Assembly: GCA_021797515.1 (NCBI GenBank)
Contig: JAJZZP010000188.1
Span: forward strand, 1 to 53,689
Length of the DNA stretch: 53,689 nt
Source: Bacillota bacterium
GTDB taxonomy: Bacteria > Bacillota > Sulfobacillia > Sulfobacillales > Sulfobacillaceae
Direction: 5' to 3'
This document shows, piece after piece, positions 7,176-15,168 of this stretch. Position 1 is the first letter of the stretch, and each line of letters starts with the position of its first letter. A program made the translations under genes and the position numbers. The notes under the pieces were generated by a model that was given only the letters and a program-made list of their open reading frames with translations, was not told where the DNA came from and did not search any database.

Positions 7176-9022
7176 GCGGCACAAACGAGACATGGTGGGA
7201 GCGAGTCATGGATCCGCAAGTGGTGCAATCTCTTCAGGCGATTGCTGCGCAGGTGCCTGCCATGCGTGCGGACCTCGATTTGCTGGTGAATGCCCAAACG
7301 CAGTCCACAGCACTGGCGGCCTCGAACACAGTATCCAATCCGACAGGATATCTCAACGCATGGACTGTCGCGGTCAATAGTGCATCCCAGCAATCCTCGC
7401 CCTATCCTGTGTTAAAGGCCACCCTATCCAATGGCCCGGCGGGTGGATTGCTGGTTTCTAACCCTACATCCAATGCACTGACGATCCTGTTGTTTACCCA
7501 AACCGTCCCCAGCAGCACGTCCGCCATTACACAGGGGAACGCCGTGCAGAGCCTGTCGATCCGCCCCTACTCATGGCAATCGGTGAGCACATTGCCTTGG
7601 AACGCGCTGGCGGTCTTGACGTTCGGTGATGTCGTCAGCGCAGCCAAGAGCGCAGTGGTTGGTGCGTTCACCAGCATTGCCCCCGGCAGCGGCCTGATGC
7701 AGGAAGATATCACGTCGGCCATGAGCAAATACTGGGTCGAGACATCATTGGTGGCAGGAGACAAGATTAGTCTGACCTCTCCGTGGGGCGGCACAATAAA
7801 CGTCGTGGCTGCTACCATCGCAGGGGCAGGCAAGGTGACCACGATACGGATTGCACCGGGGTTTTATGGTTCCGTCGCTGGCACGGTTGCGGGCTGCTCC
7901 CTCTTACTAGGCGAAAACTACGGCGGATCCCTAACGATCCAATCCGTACGGAATCTGAACGTTCAATTCGGGTCAGACGTACTGGCGAATCTGACCATAC
8001 CGCACTATGGCCGAGACAGTGCCATCAAACTAGGAAACTCCGTGAAGGGCTCGGCCATTTGGTCAAGCCAGACCAGCACCCTGGATGTCGGAGATAATGC
8101 GCTCCTCGCGTCAACCACAGGAACCGGGATCATGACATTCGGCTTGGCTAATACCGCCGGCATAGTCTTCGCTAATGTTGTACGAGTAGGGGCAGGAGCC
8201 ATTCTGATGGCGAACTTTCCGGCAGATGTCTCGGCGACGGCGGGGCAATTCCGTGTGCTTATGGGTAATCAGATTATTGTGGGTGATGGCGCACAAGCCA
8301 TTGTGTCCCTGTCGTCATCAACCGTCATGAACGGTGCTGACGTGTCTAGCTTTTTGATGGAGATTGGCGCTAATGCCATAGCGAGAATTTCGTCCTCTGT
8401 CTCGGGAACCGACCCACTTATTTCTTCTAATACCCTGCGTGTTGGGCGTAATGTGGAGGCTGCATCTTTCTTTCTTTATTCTTCTTTTGGGAATCCGATA
8501 AACTACACCGATATAGGGGTATCGTCTACGTACGCAATCGTTCTTACAAATGCCGAGTATGTTCGTATTATGGTTCCTCCATCCGCAATGAATTACCTAG
8601 CCCACAATACATCCTATACGTCCGCGCTGAGTAACGTGTCCGGCTTCGTCGCTGTCCCCGGCAACCGACCGATTTGGACGAATATCAGCACCACCTATAC
8701 TGCATCGTTCACCAGCCCGATCCTGCCCGTTGGCGACTGCCCGCAATTGTCCTTCAAGTCGAAGGTGACGGCGGCGAAGGGGAGCCTGACGTGGGTGCTC
8801 CAGACCCTAGGTCGGGATGGTGAATGGTATACCCAGTATTCGTCCAGCGCGATCAGCGCCACCGGCACACTGGTTGCCTCGTTTGGGCCCGGACTGCAAT
8901 ACAACATGGCCCTTGGCCAAACTATTCGGATGCAGGCCACTATTGTCGCAGGCACCACCAGCATTACGACGCCCAGTTTTTCCTTAAGCTACTCACTCGA
9001 CGGCACAGGAGGCGAAGCATGA
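7172..9022 (+). CDS. Large beta-rich fibre or spike protein
   Basis: This 616-aa protein starts at an ATG overlapping the previous stop. A short helical N-terminus (about 1-50) probably anchors it. The central region, about 210-460, shows repeated short hydrophobic/Gly/Asn patterns of the kind found in beta-helical fibres. The last 110 residues form a separate Thr/Ser-rich beta domain (LSFKSKVTAAKG, then SLSYSLDG). It is the longest protein of the late operon. It is best read as a receptor-binding spike or fibre; pectate-lyase-like enzymatic activity cannot be excluded. Confidence 0.55.
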   Translation: MSGTNETWWERVMDPQVVQSLQAIAAQVPAMRADLDLLVNAQTQSTALAASNTVSNPTGYLNAWTVAVNSASQQSSPYPVLKATLSNGPAGGLLVSNPTSNALTILLFTQTVPSSTSAITQGNAVQSLSIRPYSWQSVSTLPWNALAVLTFGDVVSAAKSAVVGAFTSIAPGSGLMQEDITSAMSKYWVETSLVAGDKISLTSPWGGTINVVAATIAGAGKVTTIRIAPGFYGSVAGTVAGCSLLLGENYGGSLTIQSVRNLNVQFGSDVLANLTIPHYGRDSAIKLGNSVKGSAIWSSQTSTLDVGDNALLASTTGTGIMTFGLANTAGIVFANVVRVGAGAILMANFPADVSATAGQFRVLMGNQIIVGDGAQAIVSLSSSTVMNGADVSSFLMEIGANAIARISSSVSGTDPLISSNTLRVGRNVEAASFFLYSSFGNPINYTDIGVSSTYAIVLTNAEYVRIMVPPSAMNYLAHNTSYTSALSNVSGFVAVPGNRPIWTNISTTYTASFTSPILPVGDCPQLSFKSKVTAAKGSLTWVLQTLGRDGEWYTQYSSSAISATGTLVASFGPGLQYNMALGQTIRMQATIVAGTTSITTPSFSLSYSLDGTGGEA

Positions 9023-9618
9023 GCACAGCGGTATCCGACCCCAATCCACTGATGGTGGCTATTCCGACCCATGATTCACGAACCGTTGTCTATACCATGA
9101 TTGCATTGACCCAACTGGGGAATCTCGTGCCCGGCGGAATCCATATCATCACCGCCGAGGGCGGAAATATTCCCCGCACACGAAATCTGTGCATGGATAT
9201 TATCCGGCACAACGATCCCAAGCCCGCCGATCCCTGTTGGGTCCTGTGGATTGATTCGGATATTCTGGTTGCGCCGGAAATGGCCCCCGTCATTGCCGAA
9301 TATATCAATGAAGCGATGGTATCTCATCGACCATGGCTGGTGAATTACAATATGGCGGATGGGCGGTCCACCCTGATGAAGGACCGTACCCAGTACAACG
9401 CCCGTCACTATTCCACGGAAGAACTGATTGCATTGCCGGACTGGGCAGAGGTCGGCATGGGCGGCTTTGGTATGGCGTTTTTGCCGATGGAGTTAGGCTA
9501 CCAGTTTAAGGCGGATATCAGTGGCGAGGACATCCACTACTTCTTGGATCATCCGGATCTGACAGTGCATGTGGCTAAGAAAATTATACTGCGCCACAGA
9601 AAGGCGGTGTGGGTATAA
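9019..9618 (+). CDS. GT-A-type glycosyltransferase 1
   Basis: This 199-aa protein has AGGAGG before the ATG, which overlaps the spike gene's stop. The N-terminus MVAIPTHD is followed by NIPRTRN and the metal-binding DxD triplet in LWIDSDIL (about residues 78-85). Later come GMGGFGMAF and GEDIHYF, as expected for the acceptor side and catalytic base of a GT-A sugar transferase. No membrane segment is seen. It directly follows the spike gene, so glycosylation of the spike or another virion protein is the natural guess. Donor and acceptor are unknown. Confidence 0.75.
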   Translation: MSTAVSDPNPLMVAIPTHDSRTVVYTMIALTQLGNLVPGGIHIITAEGGNIPRTRNLCMDIIRHNDPKPADPCWVLWIDSDILVAPEMAPVIAEYINEAMVSHRPWLVNYNMADGRSTLMKDRTQYNARHYSTEELIALPDWAEVGMGGFGMAFLPMELGYQFKADISGEDIHYFLDHPDLTVHVAKKIILRHRKAVWV

Positions 9619-9984
9619 ATGGCTTACGAAACGAGTCAACTCAACACGCAAGAAACCAAGCTAACGGGTAGTTTAGTGCCGCAAACCCTAAGCCCGGCCC
9701 CTGCACCCTTAGCCGCATCCGCAACGTATACCTCGACCACTTTATCCTTGGGTGTCTATGACAAAATTGTGGGCTCGGTATACGCAGACCAAACGGGAAC
9801 GCTTGATGTGAATCAAAGCTACGACGGGAAAAACTGGGACGTGCAATCCAATGTGACGGTTTCGGCATCTACTCCAACCGGCTTTAACATCGCGGTCGTA
9901 GCTCCCTATCAGCAGGTTGTGTACACCAACGGCTCAACGGCTCAGACCACATTTCGGCTCAATGTGGGAGGAAAAACGTTATGA
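9619..9984 (+). CDS. Small beta-sandwich-like virion protein
   Basis: The 121-aa protein begins immediately after the previous stop. Its body (about 35-120) has regular beta-strand alternation with the motif YDGKNWDVQS and ends TTFRLNVGGKTL. It looks like a small jelly-roll or carbohydrate-binding type domain. No catalytic motif is visible. It is likely a fibre accessory or head-decoration protein by context. Confidence 0.55.
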   Translation: MAYETSQLNTQETKLTGSLVPQTLSPAPAPLAASATYTSTTLSLGVYDKIVGSVYADQTGTLDVNQSYDGKNWDVQSNVTVSASTPTGFNIAVVAPYQQVVYTNGSTAQTTFRLNVGGKTL

Positions 9985-10664
9985 GCATTGCAGAAGGCTT
10001 AAACGGGATTTTCGAAGATCCGAGCCTCTTGAGCAGAGTCAATATATGGAGCCAGGCGCAAAAATTTCAGGTGGCGGGCAAGACCAATTATGCGGTCATC
10101 AATCCCAACGGGCACACATTTATTGGGGTCTATGATTCGGGGAATGCGCTGTATTACGGGATTTCTCCGGGTCTTCCTGCACCACCAGGAACGGCTGCTG
10201 TGGGCGGATATTATGGTGGATTAGGTATTGGAGGGTCGGTGGATGATACATCCAATCAACCGATATTCGGCGTCCTCGCGTCCAATCAATCGAGTAACGG
10301 GATCGGTAACACGGCCTTTACTGTGTACGCGAATGGCGTGATTGAATCGTTTTGGGTACAGCTTGGTGCCAAGCCGGTCGCCTCCACCCCAACCATTGAC
10401 AGCGGCACCGTATATCAAAACACGACGAACAGTTACCAAACCATCGACATCCCCGTCTACGCTAGCACGTCCGGGACCGCAGGGACGGTCGCGGTCGCTT
10501 ACGGCACCAGTAGCACTCCCAGCACGATTTACACACAGTACGTATCGGGGAGCACGTCGAGTACTGCCCAAGCAGTGATTCATTTGCGTATTCCGCCACA
10601 ATGGTATTACGAGGTTACAACGTCGGGAGTTACATTAGGAACGCCAACTATGGTACAGGAATAG
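9981..10664 (+). CDS. Fibre-like protein with phage-fibre-type C-terminus
   Basis: This 227-aa protein overlaps the previous stop. The N-terminal half is Gly/Asn-rich. The C-terminal 90 residues are beta-rich and finish with RIPPQWYYEVTTSG followed by a short strand, a pattern common at the ends of phage appendage proteins that carry a small beta domain. It is a probable virion surface component. It has no signal peptide or membrane segment. Confidence 0.55.
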   Translation: MSIAEGLNGIFEDPSLLSRVNIWSQAQKFQVAGKTNYAVINPNGHTFIGVYDSGNALYYGISPGLPAPPGTAAVGGYYGGLGIGGSVDDTSNQPIFGVLASNQSSNGIGNTAFTVYANGVIESFWVQLGAKPVASTPTIDSGTVYQNTTNSYQTIDIPVYASTSGTAGTVAVAYGTSSTPSTIYTQYVSGSTSSTAQAVIHLRIPPQWYYEVTTSGVTLGTPTMVQE

Positions 10665-10675
10665 GATGGGATATT

Positions 10676-10888
10676 ATGATACTAAAACAGGTGATATTGC
10701 TCAATATCACCACTGTCAGACTCACCGTAGATTTCTCCGGCACAGCCCATCATTTCGACGTGCCTCTGAGCCAAATCACCACGATGGATGCCACGAGTTT
10801 TACTACTTGGGCGCAGGCAAATCTCGTACCACCGACACCACCGACTATTCCCGCATGGCTGAGCGATTTAGAAGGTACGACGCTGTAG
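10676..10888 (+). CDS. Hypothetical 70-aa protein
   Basis: A small protein beginning MILKQVILLN, with a proline-rich linker and the ending WLSDLEGTTL. The ribosome site is weak (GGAATAGGATGGG). It lies 11 bases after the preceding stop and before the recombinase-like fragment gene. Function unknown; it may be a fibre accessory. Confidence 0.45.
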   Translation: MILKQVILLNITTVRLTVDFSGTAHHFDVPLSQITTMDATSFTTWAQANLVPPTPPTIPAWLSDLEGTTL

Positions 10889-10927
10889 GACTAACGGGTG
10901 CGAAAGGCACGAACGGAGGCGAACTGT

Positions 10928-11188
10928 ATGAAGCTCTCAGTGGCCGTCAGCGACTACCTCCAAGCCCGGACGGTAGACGGATTTGCCGAAACGACTCTGG
11001 CGGCTTACCGACTCCAATTCGCGCTACTCTTGCGGGCCATCGGGGATCAGGAACTAGGCATGGTGACCACGGTGCAGCTTGCCTTGGCAACAGCCGGATG
11101 GCAACAGATTTTTGACGACTGGAAATCGCGAGGTCTCATCTCGAAGGGAAGGTGTTCTGATGGCGTATTGGAGTTTTCGGGGCATTGA
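10928..11188 (+). CDS. Stand-alone SAM-like (recombinase core-binding-type) protein
   Basis: This 86-aa protein has GGAGGCGAACTGT before its ATG. Residues about 2-60 resemble the N-terminal core-binding helix bundle of tyrosine recombinases: a helix with DYLQARTVDG, then ETTLAAYRLQF and LRAIGD. No catalytic domain follows: the reading frame ends after a short tail and overlaps the start of the next gene by 29 bases. It is either a remnant of a recombinase or a free-standing DNA-binding domain. Its place among virion genes makes a purposeful small protein possible. The homology call is by eye. Confidence 0.45.
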   Translation: MKLSVAVSDYLQARTVDGFAETTLAAYRLQFALLLRAIGDQELGMVTTVQLALATAGWQQIFDDWKSRGLISKGRCSDGVLEFSGH

Positions 11189-12230
11189 CACGATGGCGTG
11201 GAGCCGGGATTACGCCCAGGGCCAACAGGTAAAATCCCGCGTCCCTCTGCTTTGCCGACGGCTAGCGTCATTGCACGTGAGCCACCTCACCTACGACGGG
11301 CCTTACGACGATCCTGCGACATACGGGGCCCCACCGGGGTGGATGAATTGGTGGTTGCAGTCCATTCGGGACACCGGTAGCCGAGTGTGGTTTCGTATGG
11401 GATGGGCCACATGGCAAGGCTGGTTTGGCAAACCCGTACTGACTTATAGCACATCACCGGCGGTGCCTTATGAATCCCCGGGGCGCGTGTGGTGGGTGGT
11501 TAACGGGCAGGACAAGATCAGTTATCTGGCCAAAACCTATCAATGGATTTTGCAGAACCCGAGCGCGTTTCGGGATGGCGATATCTTTTCTCCCATATCG
11601 GAACCGCAAAATGGATATATTGCCCCCTATTTCCCTGCCGGGGCTTCCCCGCAATTTCCCAGTCTGATCGCATTTAACAACTTCATTACCGACATCACCG
11701 TCGTCTGCCGTTTGGCATTTCAAACCATCGGAAAAAAAGTGACGGTAGGGTTTTACGGATGTCAAGGCCGCCCAGGGGACGCGGACCAACTGTATTTATC
11801 CACAATCCGTGACATCGGACCCCGCGCCGTGAGTGCGGATTTGTATTATGCCACTCCAGCCGACATGGTATTGCATCTCCGCGTTCTGCACGATTACTAC
11901 CGCGCTCCCATCATCTTGGGGGAATGGGGGGACATATGGGACAGCACACCGGATCAGGCAGTTCAGCGGGTGAATACTATCTATAGTGCAGTGTCGAGAC
12001 TTCCGTTCGTACCTGGTGTCTCATATTTTGAAGGCGTATCGCATCGCGGCCCGGTACCCGCAAGCAATGACGGATTGGTTGACCCCAATACCCTACAGAT
12101 TTTGCCGCACGGTCAAGCCGTCGGCCAATGGTTCGCCCGGCAAACCCCGCCGTGGGAGCGACCTGTCGTGTGGGCTGGACTAGCGACGGCAGTGGGCGGA
12201 CTCTGGTATATTCATCGACGACGATCATGA
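11160..12230 (+). CDS. TIM-barrel glycoside hydrolase-like protein with C-terminal membrane anchor
   Basis: The 356-aa protein shows features of clan GH-A retaining hydrolases: candidate acid/base Glu148 in SPISEPQNG and candidate nucleophile Glu255 in IILGEWG, 107 residues apart, within a Trp/Tyr-rich body. A single hydrophobic segment lies at about 330-348 (AGLATAVGGLWYI), followed by basic HRRRS, a tail-anchor arrangement. It may degrade host exopolysaccharide from the virion surface or membrane. The start follows GAAGGGAAGG and overlaps the small SAM-like gene; the stop overlaps the next glycosyltransferase gene. Substrate is unknown. Confidence 0.65.
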   Translation: MAYWSFRGIDTMAWSRDYAQGQQVKSRVPLLCRRLASLHVSHLTYDGPYDDPATYGAPPGWMNWWLQSIRDTGSRVWFRMGWATWQGWFGKPVLTYSTSPAVPYESPGRVWWVVNGQDKISYLAKTYQWILQNPSAFRDGDIFSPISEPQNGYIAPYFPAGASPQFPSLIAFNNFITDITVVCRLAFQTIGKKVTVGFYGCQGRPGDADQLYLSTIRDIGPRAVSADLYYATPADMVLHLRVLHDYYRAPIILGEWGDIWDSTPDQAVQRVNTIYSAVSRLPFVPGVSYFEGVSHRGPVPASNDGLVDPNTLQILPHGQAVGQWFARQTPPWERPVVWAGLATAVGGLWYIHRRRS

Positions 12231-12877
12231 TTATCTTGCATCCCTATGGTGCGCAGGCCGGATTAGAGCAACTGGCCACAGAGAAAGCACTGGAGTCTAT
12301 TCGCCCCCTCCACGAGGTGATCGATGTGCCATGCGGGGATGACGATAGATACGAACAGTCGGTGAAAGCACTGTGGCACCGTCATGTGCCATTTATTATT
12401 TGTGAGCACGACATTGCGCCGACGCTGCCGATGATGGATGATCTGGCCTCTTGTCCGGAATCGTGGTGTGCCCAGTCCTACGTCTTGACCCACGACGTTA
12501 CGACCATTTCCGAAATCCGATCAATTGTGACTCAACTGGATAATCCAGATGTTCGGCGGTTGTATTGCCGGATTCCCGATTTGCAATCCTATTTATCTAC
12601 CGCACCTGACCCGGCGGGCGTACTGGGGTTTCTCACGGCGGCCCATCGCGTGAATTCAGAATCAGGGTGGCGGTGGATTGACGCAGGCGAAACCGATGCG
12701 GATTATGTCGGGTTCGGCCTGACGAAATTTACCCCCGATCTGCTGCCTGAACCCGGCTGGGAGTCGGGATCGTGGCGTGACTTGGATTCGCGGGTGAGCA
12801 CGTGGATCCATCGGCATGGTATGCGATGGCACATCCACTGGCCAATTGTGGCCCATTATCACGTCCTGCAAGCGTGA
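12227..12877 (+). CDS. GT-A-type glycosyltransferase-like protein 2
   Basis: This 216-aa protein has a start overlapping the preceding stop. The pattern IICEHDIAPT has an acidic metal-site-like EHD. It is followed by SCPESWCAQ, YVGFGLTKF and a C-terminal WRDLDSRV with a final His in IVAHYH, matching the order of motifs in small GT-A enzymes. No membrane segment is present. It is the second of three such genes in the late region. Sugar and target are unknown. It is the last gene before an internal promoter. Confidence 0.6.
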   Translation: MIILHPYGAQAGLEQLATEKALESIRPLHEVIDVPCGDDDRYEQSVKALWHRHVPFIICEHDIAPTLPMMDDLASCPESWCAQSYVLTHDVTTISEIRSIVTQLDNPDVRRLYCRIPDLQSYLSTAPDPAGVLGFLTAAHRVNSESGWRWIDAGETDADYVGFGLTKFTPDLLPEPGWESGSWRDLDSRVSTWIHRHGMRWHIHWPIVAHYHVLQA

Positions 12878-12977
12878 GCCAGAATGTCCGTTTCCTGTAC
12901 TCTACAGGATAGTTCTCGGCGTAGGTGCTGGGGTGTATGCATTAGCTCACGATCACCGTCGATAGCCGGGCGCGGGC

Positions 12978-13013
12978 GAAGCGTCTGAACAGCATACCGC
13001 TCCTCGGTACACT
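12978..13013 (+). promoter_or_regulatory. Element promoter P3 (box-22-TACACT)
   Basis: GAAGCGTC at 12978-12985, 22 bases, TACACT at 13008-13013, 18 bases before the ATG at 13032. The 154-base gap in front of this gene also holds AGGTGCTGGGGTGTATGCATTAG around 12920-12945, which resembles the spacer and -10 of promoter P4 (AGGTGCTGGGTGCTATGCT), but without the upstream box. Confidence 0.75.
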
Positions 13014-13031
13014 CAGAGCGAGGTGAATCCG

Positions 13032-13379
13032 ATGACGCAACGTATTCAGTGCCCGGATTGTCGGCACACCGCGTTTGACACGAGTGATGCGTACACGGCC
13101 TGCCCCTATTGCGGTAGCCAAGATGTGGCGATTACCACAACCGGCCAATCTCTGCCGTTGAGTGCGCAGCAAGCGGCGACCCCTGTGGCCATTAAACTCA
13201 CCAACAACGGGATGTATTTGGATCGCGCCGTGAACGCGGCGATCAACGGCACATCCCCACTTCCTGTAGAGGAGTACGCACCAGAGGATCTGCGCAGATT
13301 CCAAGCGGCCATCGGGGATCGGAGAAATAACCGGGGCAAATATGGAGGCGGGCGTATCCCGACGCGCTATGAGTACTGA
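13032..13379 (+). CDS. Zinc-ribbon protein
   Basis: This 115-aa protein has ATG 13032 after GAGCGAGGTG at six bases; an upstream in-frame GTG at 13023 is less well placed. The N-terminal 35 residues form a rubredoxin-like zinc ribbon with CPDCR and CPYCG. The rest is charged with a basic, glycine-rich end (RGKYGGGR). A nucleic-acid-binding or transcription accessory role would fit. It is the first gene of its transcription unit and overlaps the next by 11 bases. Confidence 0.7.
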   Translation: MTQRIQCPDCRHTAFDTSDAYTACPYCGSQDVAITTTGQSLPLSAQQAATPVAIKLTNNGMYLDRAVNAAINGTSPLPVEEYAPEDLRRFQAAIGDRRNNRGKYGGGRIPTRYEY

Positions 13380-13938
13380 GATCCCGGCATGGGTCCAGTT
13401 CGTGTGGATACGTCCAGTGGTGTCCTACCCCCCGCAGATTATTCATCCGGTGGTATTGCGCCCGACCCCTGGATATCCCCACGGCAACAAGGGCGCGGCA
13501 ATGCGTAAAACGTGGATTCAGTACCGCGATCACCATCCGGGGATCGTCTTTATTGATGGGGACGTGGCGGTTGATCCGTGGGACATCCGGGAGATGAACC
13601 GGGCCGTCCTGCGCCATCCCGACGACGTGCTGACGGGCCACGCGTGGCTCTGGCCTGCCTCGTTGCGCACAGGGGATCCTGTCCCCAGCCATCGGACGTG
13701 GCAGGGACAGGACGCCGTATGGGGGGCGACCCATCCAGATGGCACCTGCGACTATTTCAGCTTCAACTGCACGTATATTCCTAACCGCCTCTTCCAACGT
13801 GTCGCAGATCAACGGGCATGGGGTCGACTCGTGTTTCCGTGGGCGGATACCCGCCTCTCGGAGATTGCCCAACAATCTCCGCGTATTCCGATTCATTACC
13901 TGCCTCAGGTACGGGCCAAACATATGAATGCCTTTTAA
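13369..13938 (+). CDS. GT-A-type glycosyltransferase-like protein 3
   Basis: This 189-aa protein has FIDGDVAVDPWDI (a DxD-like metal site), FNCTYIP, PWADTRLSE and a terminal VRAKHMNAF, in the order expected for a compact GT-A transferase. The start is uncertain: ATG 13369 overlaps the previous gene's end but lacks a close ribosome site, and ATG 13342 would add nine residues. It is the third glycosyltransferase of the element. Its stop codon overlaps the box of promoter P4. Confidence 0.6.
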   Translation: MSTEIPAWVQFVWIRPVVSYPPQIIHPVVLRPTPGYPHGNKGAAMRKTWIQYRDHHPGIVFIDGDVAVDPWDIREMNRAVLRHPDDVLTGHAWLWPASLRTGDPVPSHRTWQGQDAVWGATHPDGTCDYFSFNCTYIPNRLFQRVADQRAWGRLVFPWADTRLSEIAQQSPRIPIHYLPQVRAKHMNAF

Positions 13939-13971
13939 GCGTCTGACGGCTAAGGTGCTGGGTGCTATGCT
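13936..13971 (+). promoter_or_regulatory. Element promoter P4 (box-22-TATGCT)
   Basis: TAAGCGTC at 13936-13943, 22 bases, TATGCT at 13966-13971, 23 bases before the holin-like gene at 13995. The box overlaps the stop codon of the preceding gene. Confidence 0.75.
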
Positions 13972-13994
13972 AACGCCACAGGGGGTGACGCAGT

Positions 13995-14210
13995 ATGGAC
14001 GCCATCCAAGAACAATTGCTGGAGCATGATCGTCGGATCCAACGACTCGAAGATACCGTAGGAGACATCAAAGACAACACCAACCGCACACAGACAAACA
14101 TCTCAGAAATGACTGGACGCATTGATCAGCTCTATAAAGCAGTCATCAGCGTCGGCGTCGTGATCGTGGGGTCCCTGATCGGGGTGATCGCGACGGTATT
14201 GTTCCATTAA
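13995..14210 (+). CDS. XhlA/holin-like coiled-coil membrane protein
   Basis: This 71-aa protein has a charged helical, coiled-coil N-terminus (about 1-45, with IQRLEDTVGDI) followed by one transmembrane segment (about 49-69). This is the architecture of XhlA-type hemolysin/holin partners of phages and PBSX-like elements, which help release wall hydrolases. A GGGGGTGA site precedes the ATG. It is first in a unit rich in wall hydrolases, which supports a lysis or entry role. Strict family membership cannot be proven by eye. Confidence 0.65.
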   Translation: MDAIQEQLLEHDRRIQRLEDTVGDIKDNTNRTQTNISEMTGRIDQLYKAVISVGVVIVGSLIGVIATVLFH

Positions 14211-14222
14211 GGGGGCACGTCC

Positions 14223-15167
14223 ATGGGCGGCATTGCGATTATCGGACTGGGGAAAGGATTTGACAGAAATCCCGCCCCCGTTAATGAGTATACGAGCCTG
14301 TACAGCGCCTTAGGCGGCAACCACGGCCAACAATCCCTCACCAATCGGTTCATGGTGATCAACGCCGCAGGAGAAGCCGTCGGCTACTCCGACCAAATGG
14401 GCATCCAGTATACACCAGAAACCGTGGCAGGGCATATTAAGCGCGGCGGGGTCTTTATTGATTATTGCGGGTTTCCCTTCTACTACCAAGCGTCGGCCAA
14501 CGGAACGATTCAGACGATGGGGCAAACCGGGTGGCACCAATTCGCGGCTTTTTTGGGCTATGGATGGCTGGCGAATGCCAGTTTTATTCCACCCGTCGGC
14601 GTGAAAAATGGTGTGGGCTACAATTTTTTCCCCTTTGTTCGAGGATTTCCCCTGGCGCAATCATTGGTCGGGGTGTGCTATGCGGACGGCACGTTCACCG
14701 CACCGGGCCCGATTCCGGGTATCACCAACTATACCGGCCACCTCACCGCCAACGGCTGGACGGCTATGATTGCCCTGCATCCGCCCGGCGGCGGGTACTA
14801 TTTCTATGCAGTGTACACGCCGGCCTATGAAGTGCTGAAATCCTTCTCTAATTCGGTGCGAGGCGTCCCAATCAGTATCTACGCCAGTTTTATTCAGAAC
14901 ATCGTGCGGGGCAACACCGGATCCTATGTGTGCCGTCCCTACCAGATCGCCGTGCAGTCGTCTCGTCGTATCGCGCCGGGTCCGACTTCGCCGGTCACCA
15001 CGCATTCAGTGCGGCAAACGTCGAAAACTTCCTCTCCGTCCGCTACCCATCCCTCGACATCTCCCAACACGACCCGGCTTGTGGAGGATCTTTTACTCGG
15101 CGGTACATTCTTGGCGGGTGCGGGGTTACTGACCGCTGCCGTGGTCCGTCACCGGGGGAGGTCCTGA
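14223..15167 (+). CDS. Tail-anchored surface protein of unknown family
   Basis: The 314-aa protein has a Gly/Tyr/Phe-rich globular body (about 1-240). A Thr/Ser/Pro-rich linker follows (about 245-285), then a transmembrane segment near 290-308 with a basic end (RHRGRS). This suggests a protein displayed on a membrane through its C-terminus. GGGGGC lies before the ATG. No enzyme motif is recognised. It adjoins the LysM and lysozyme genes, so cell-surface interaction is likely. Confidence 0.55.
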   Translation: MGGIAIIGLGKGFDRNPAPVNEYTSLYSALGGNHGQQSLTNRFMVINAAGEAVGYSDQMGIQYTPETVAGHIKRGGVFIDYCGFPFYYQASANGTIQTMGQTGWHQFAAFLGYGWLANASFIPPVGVKNGVGYNFFPFVRGFPLAQSLVGVCYADGTFTAPGPIPGITNYTGHLTANGWTAMIALHPPGGGYYFYAVYTPAYEVLKSFSNSVRGVPISIYASFIQNIVRGNTGSYVCRPYQIAVQSSRRIAPGPTSPVTTHSVRQTSKTSSPSATHPSTSPNTTRLVEDLLLGGTFLAGAGLLTAAVVRHRGRS

Positions 15168-15168
15168 G

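Noticed and set aside
10666-11115. Plus-strand frame of about 149 codons overlapping two small genes
   Set aside because: It has no ribosome site and conflicts with the two frames that have start signals and plausible sequence.
12913-12945. Eighth copy of the element promoter near 12,920
   Set aside because: The spacer and TATGCA resemble promoter P4, but the AAGCGTC box is missing at the required distance.
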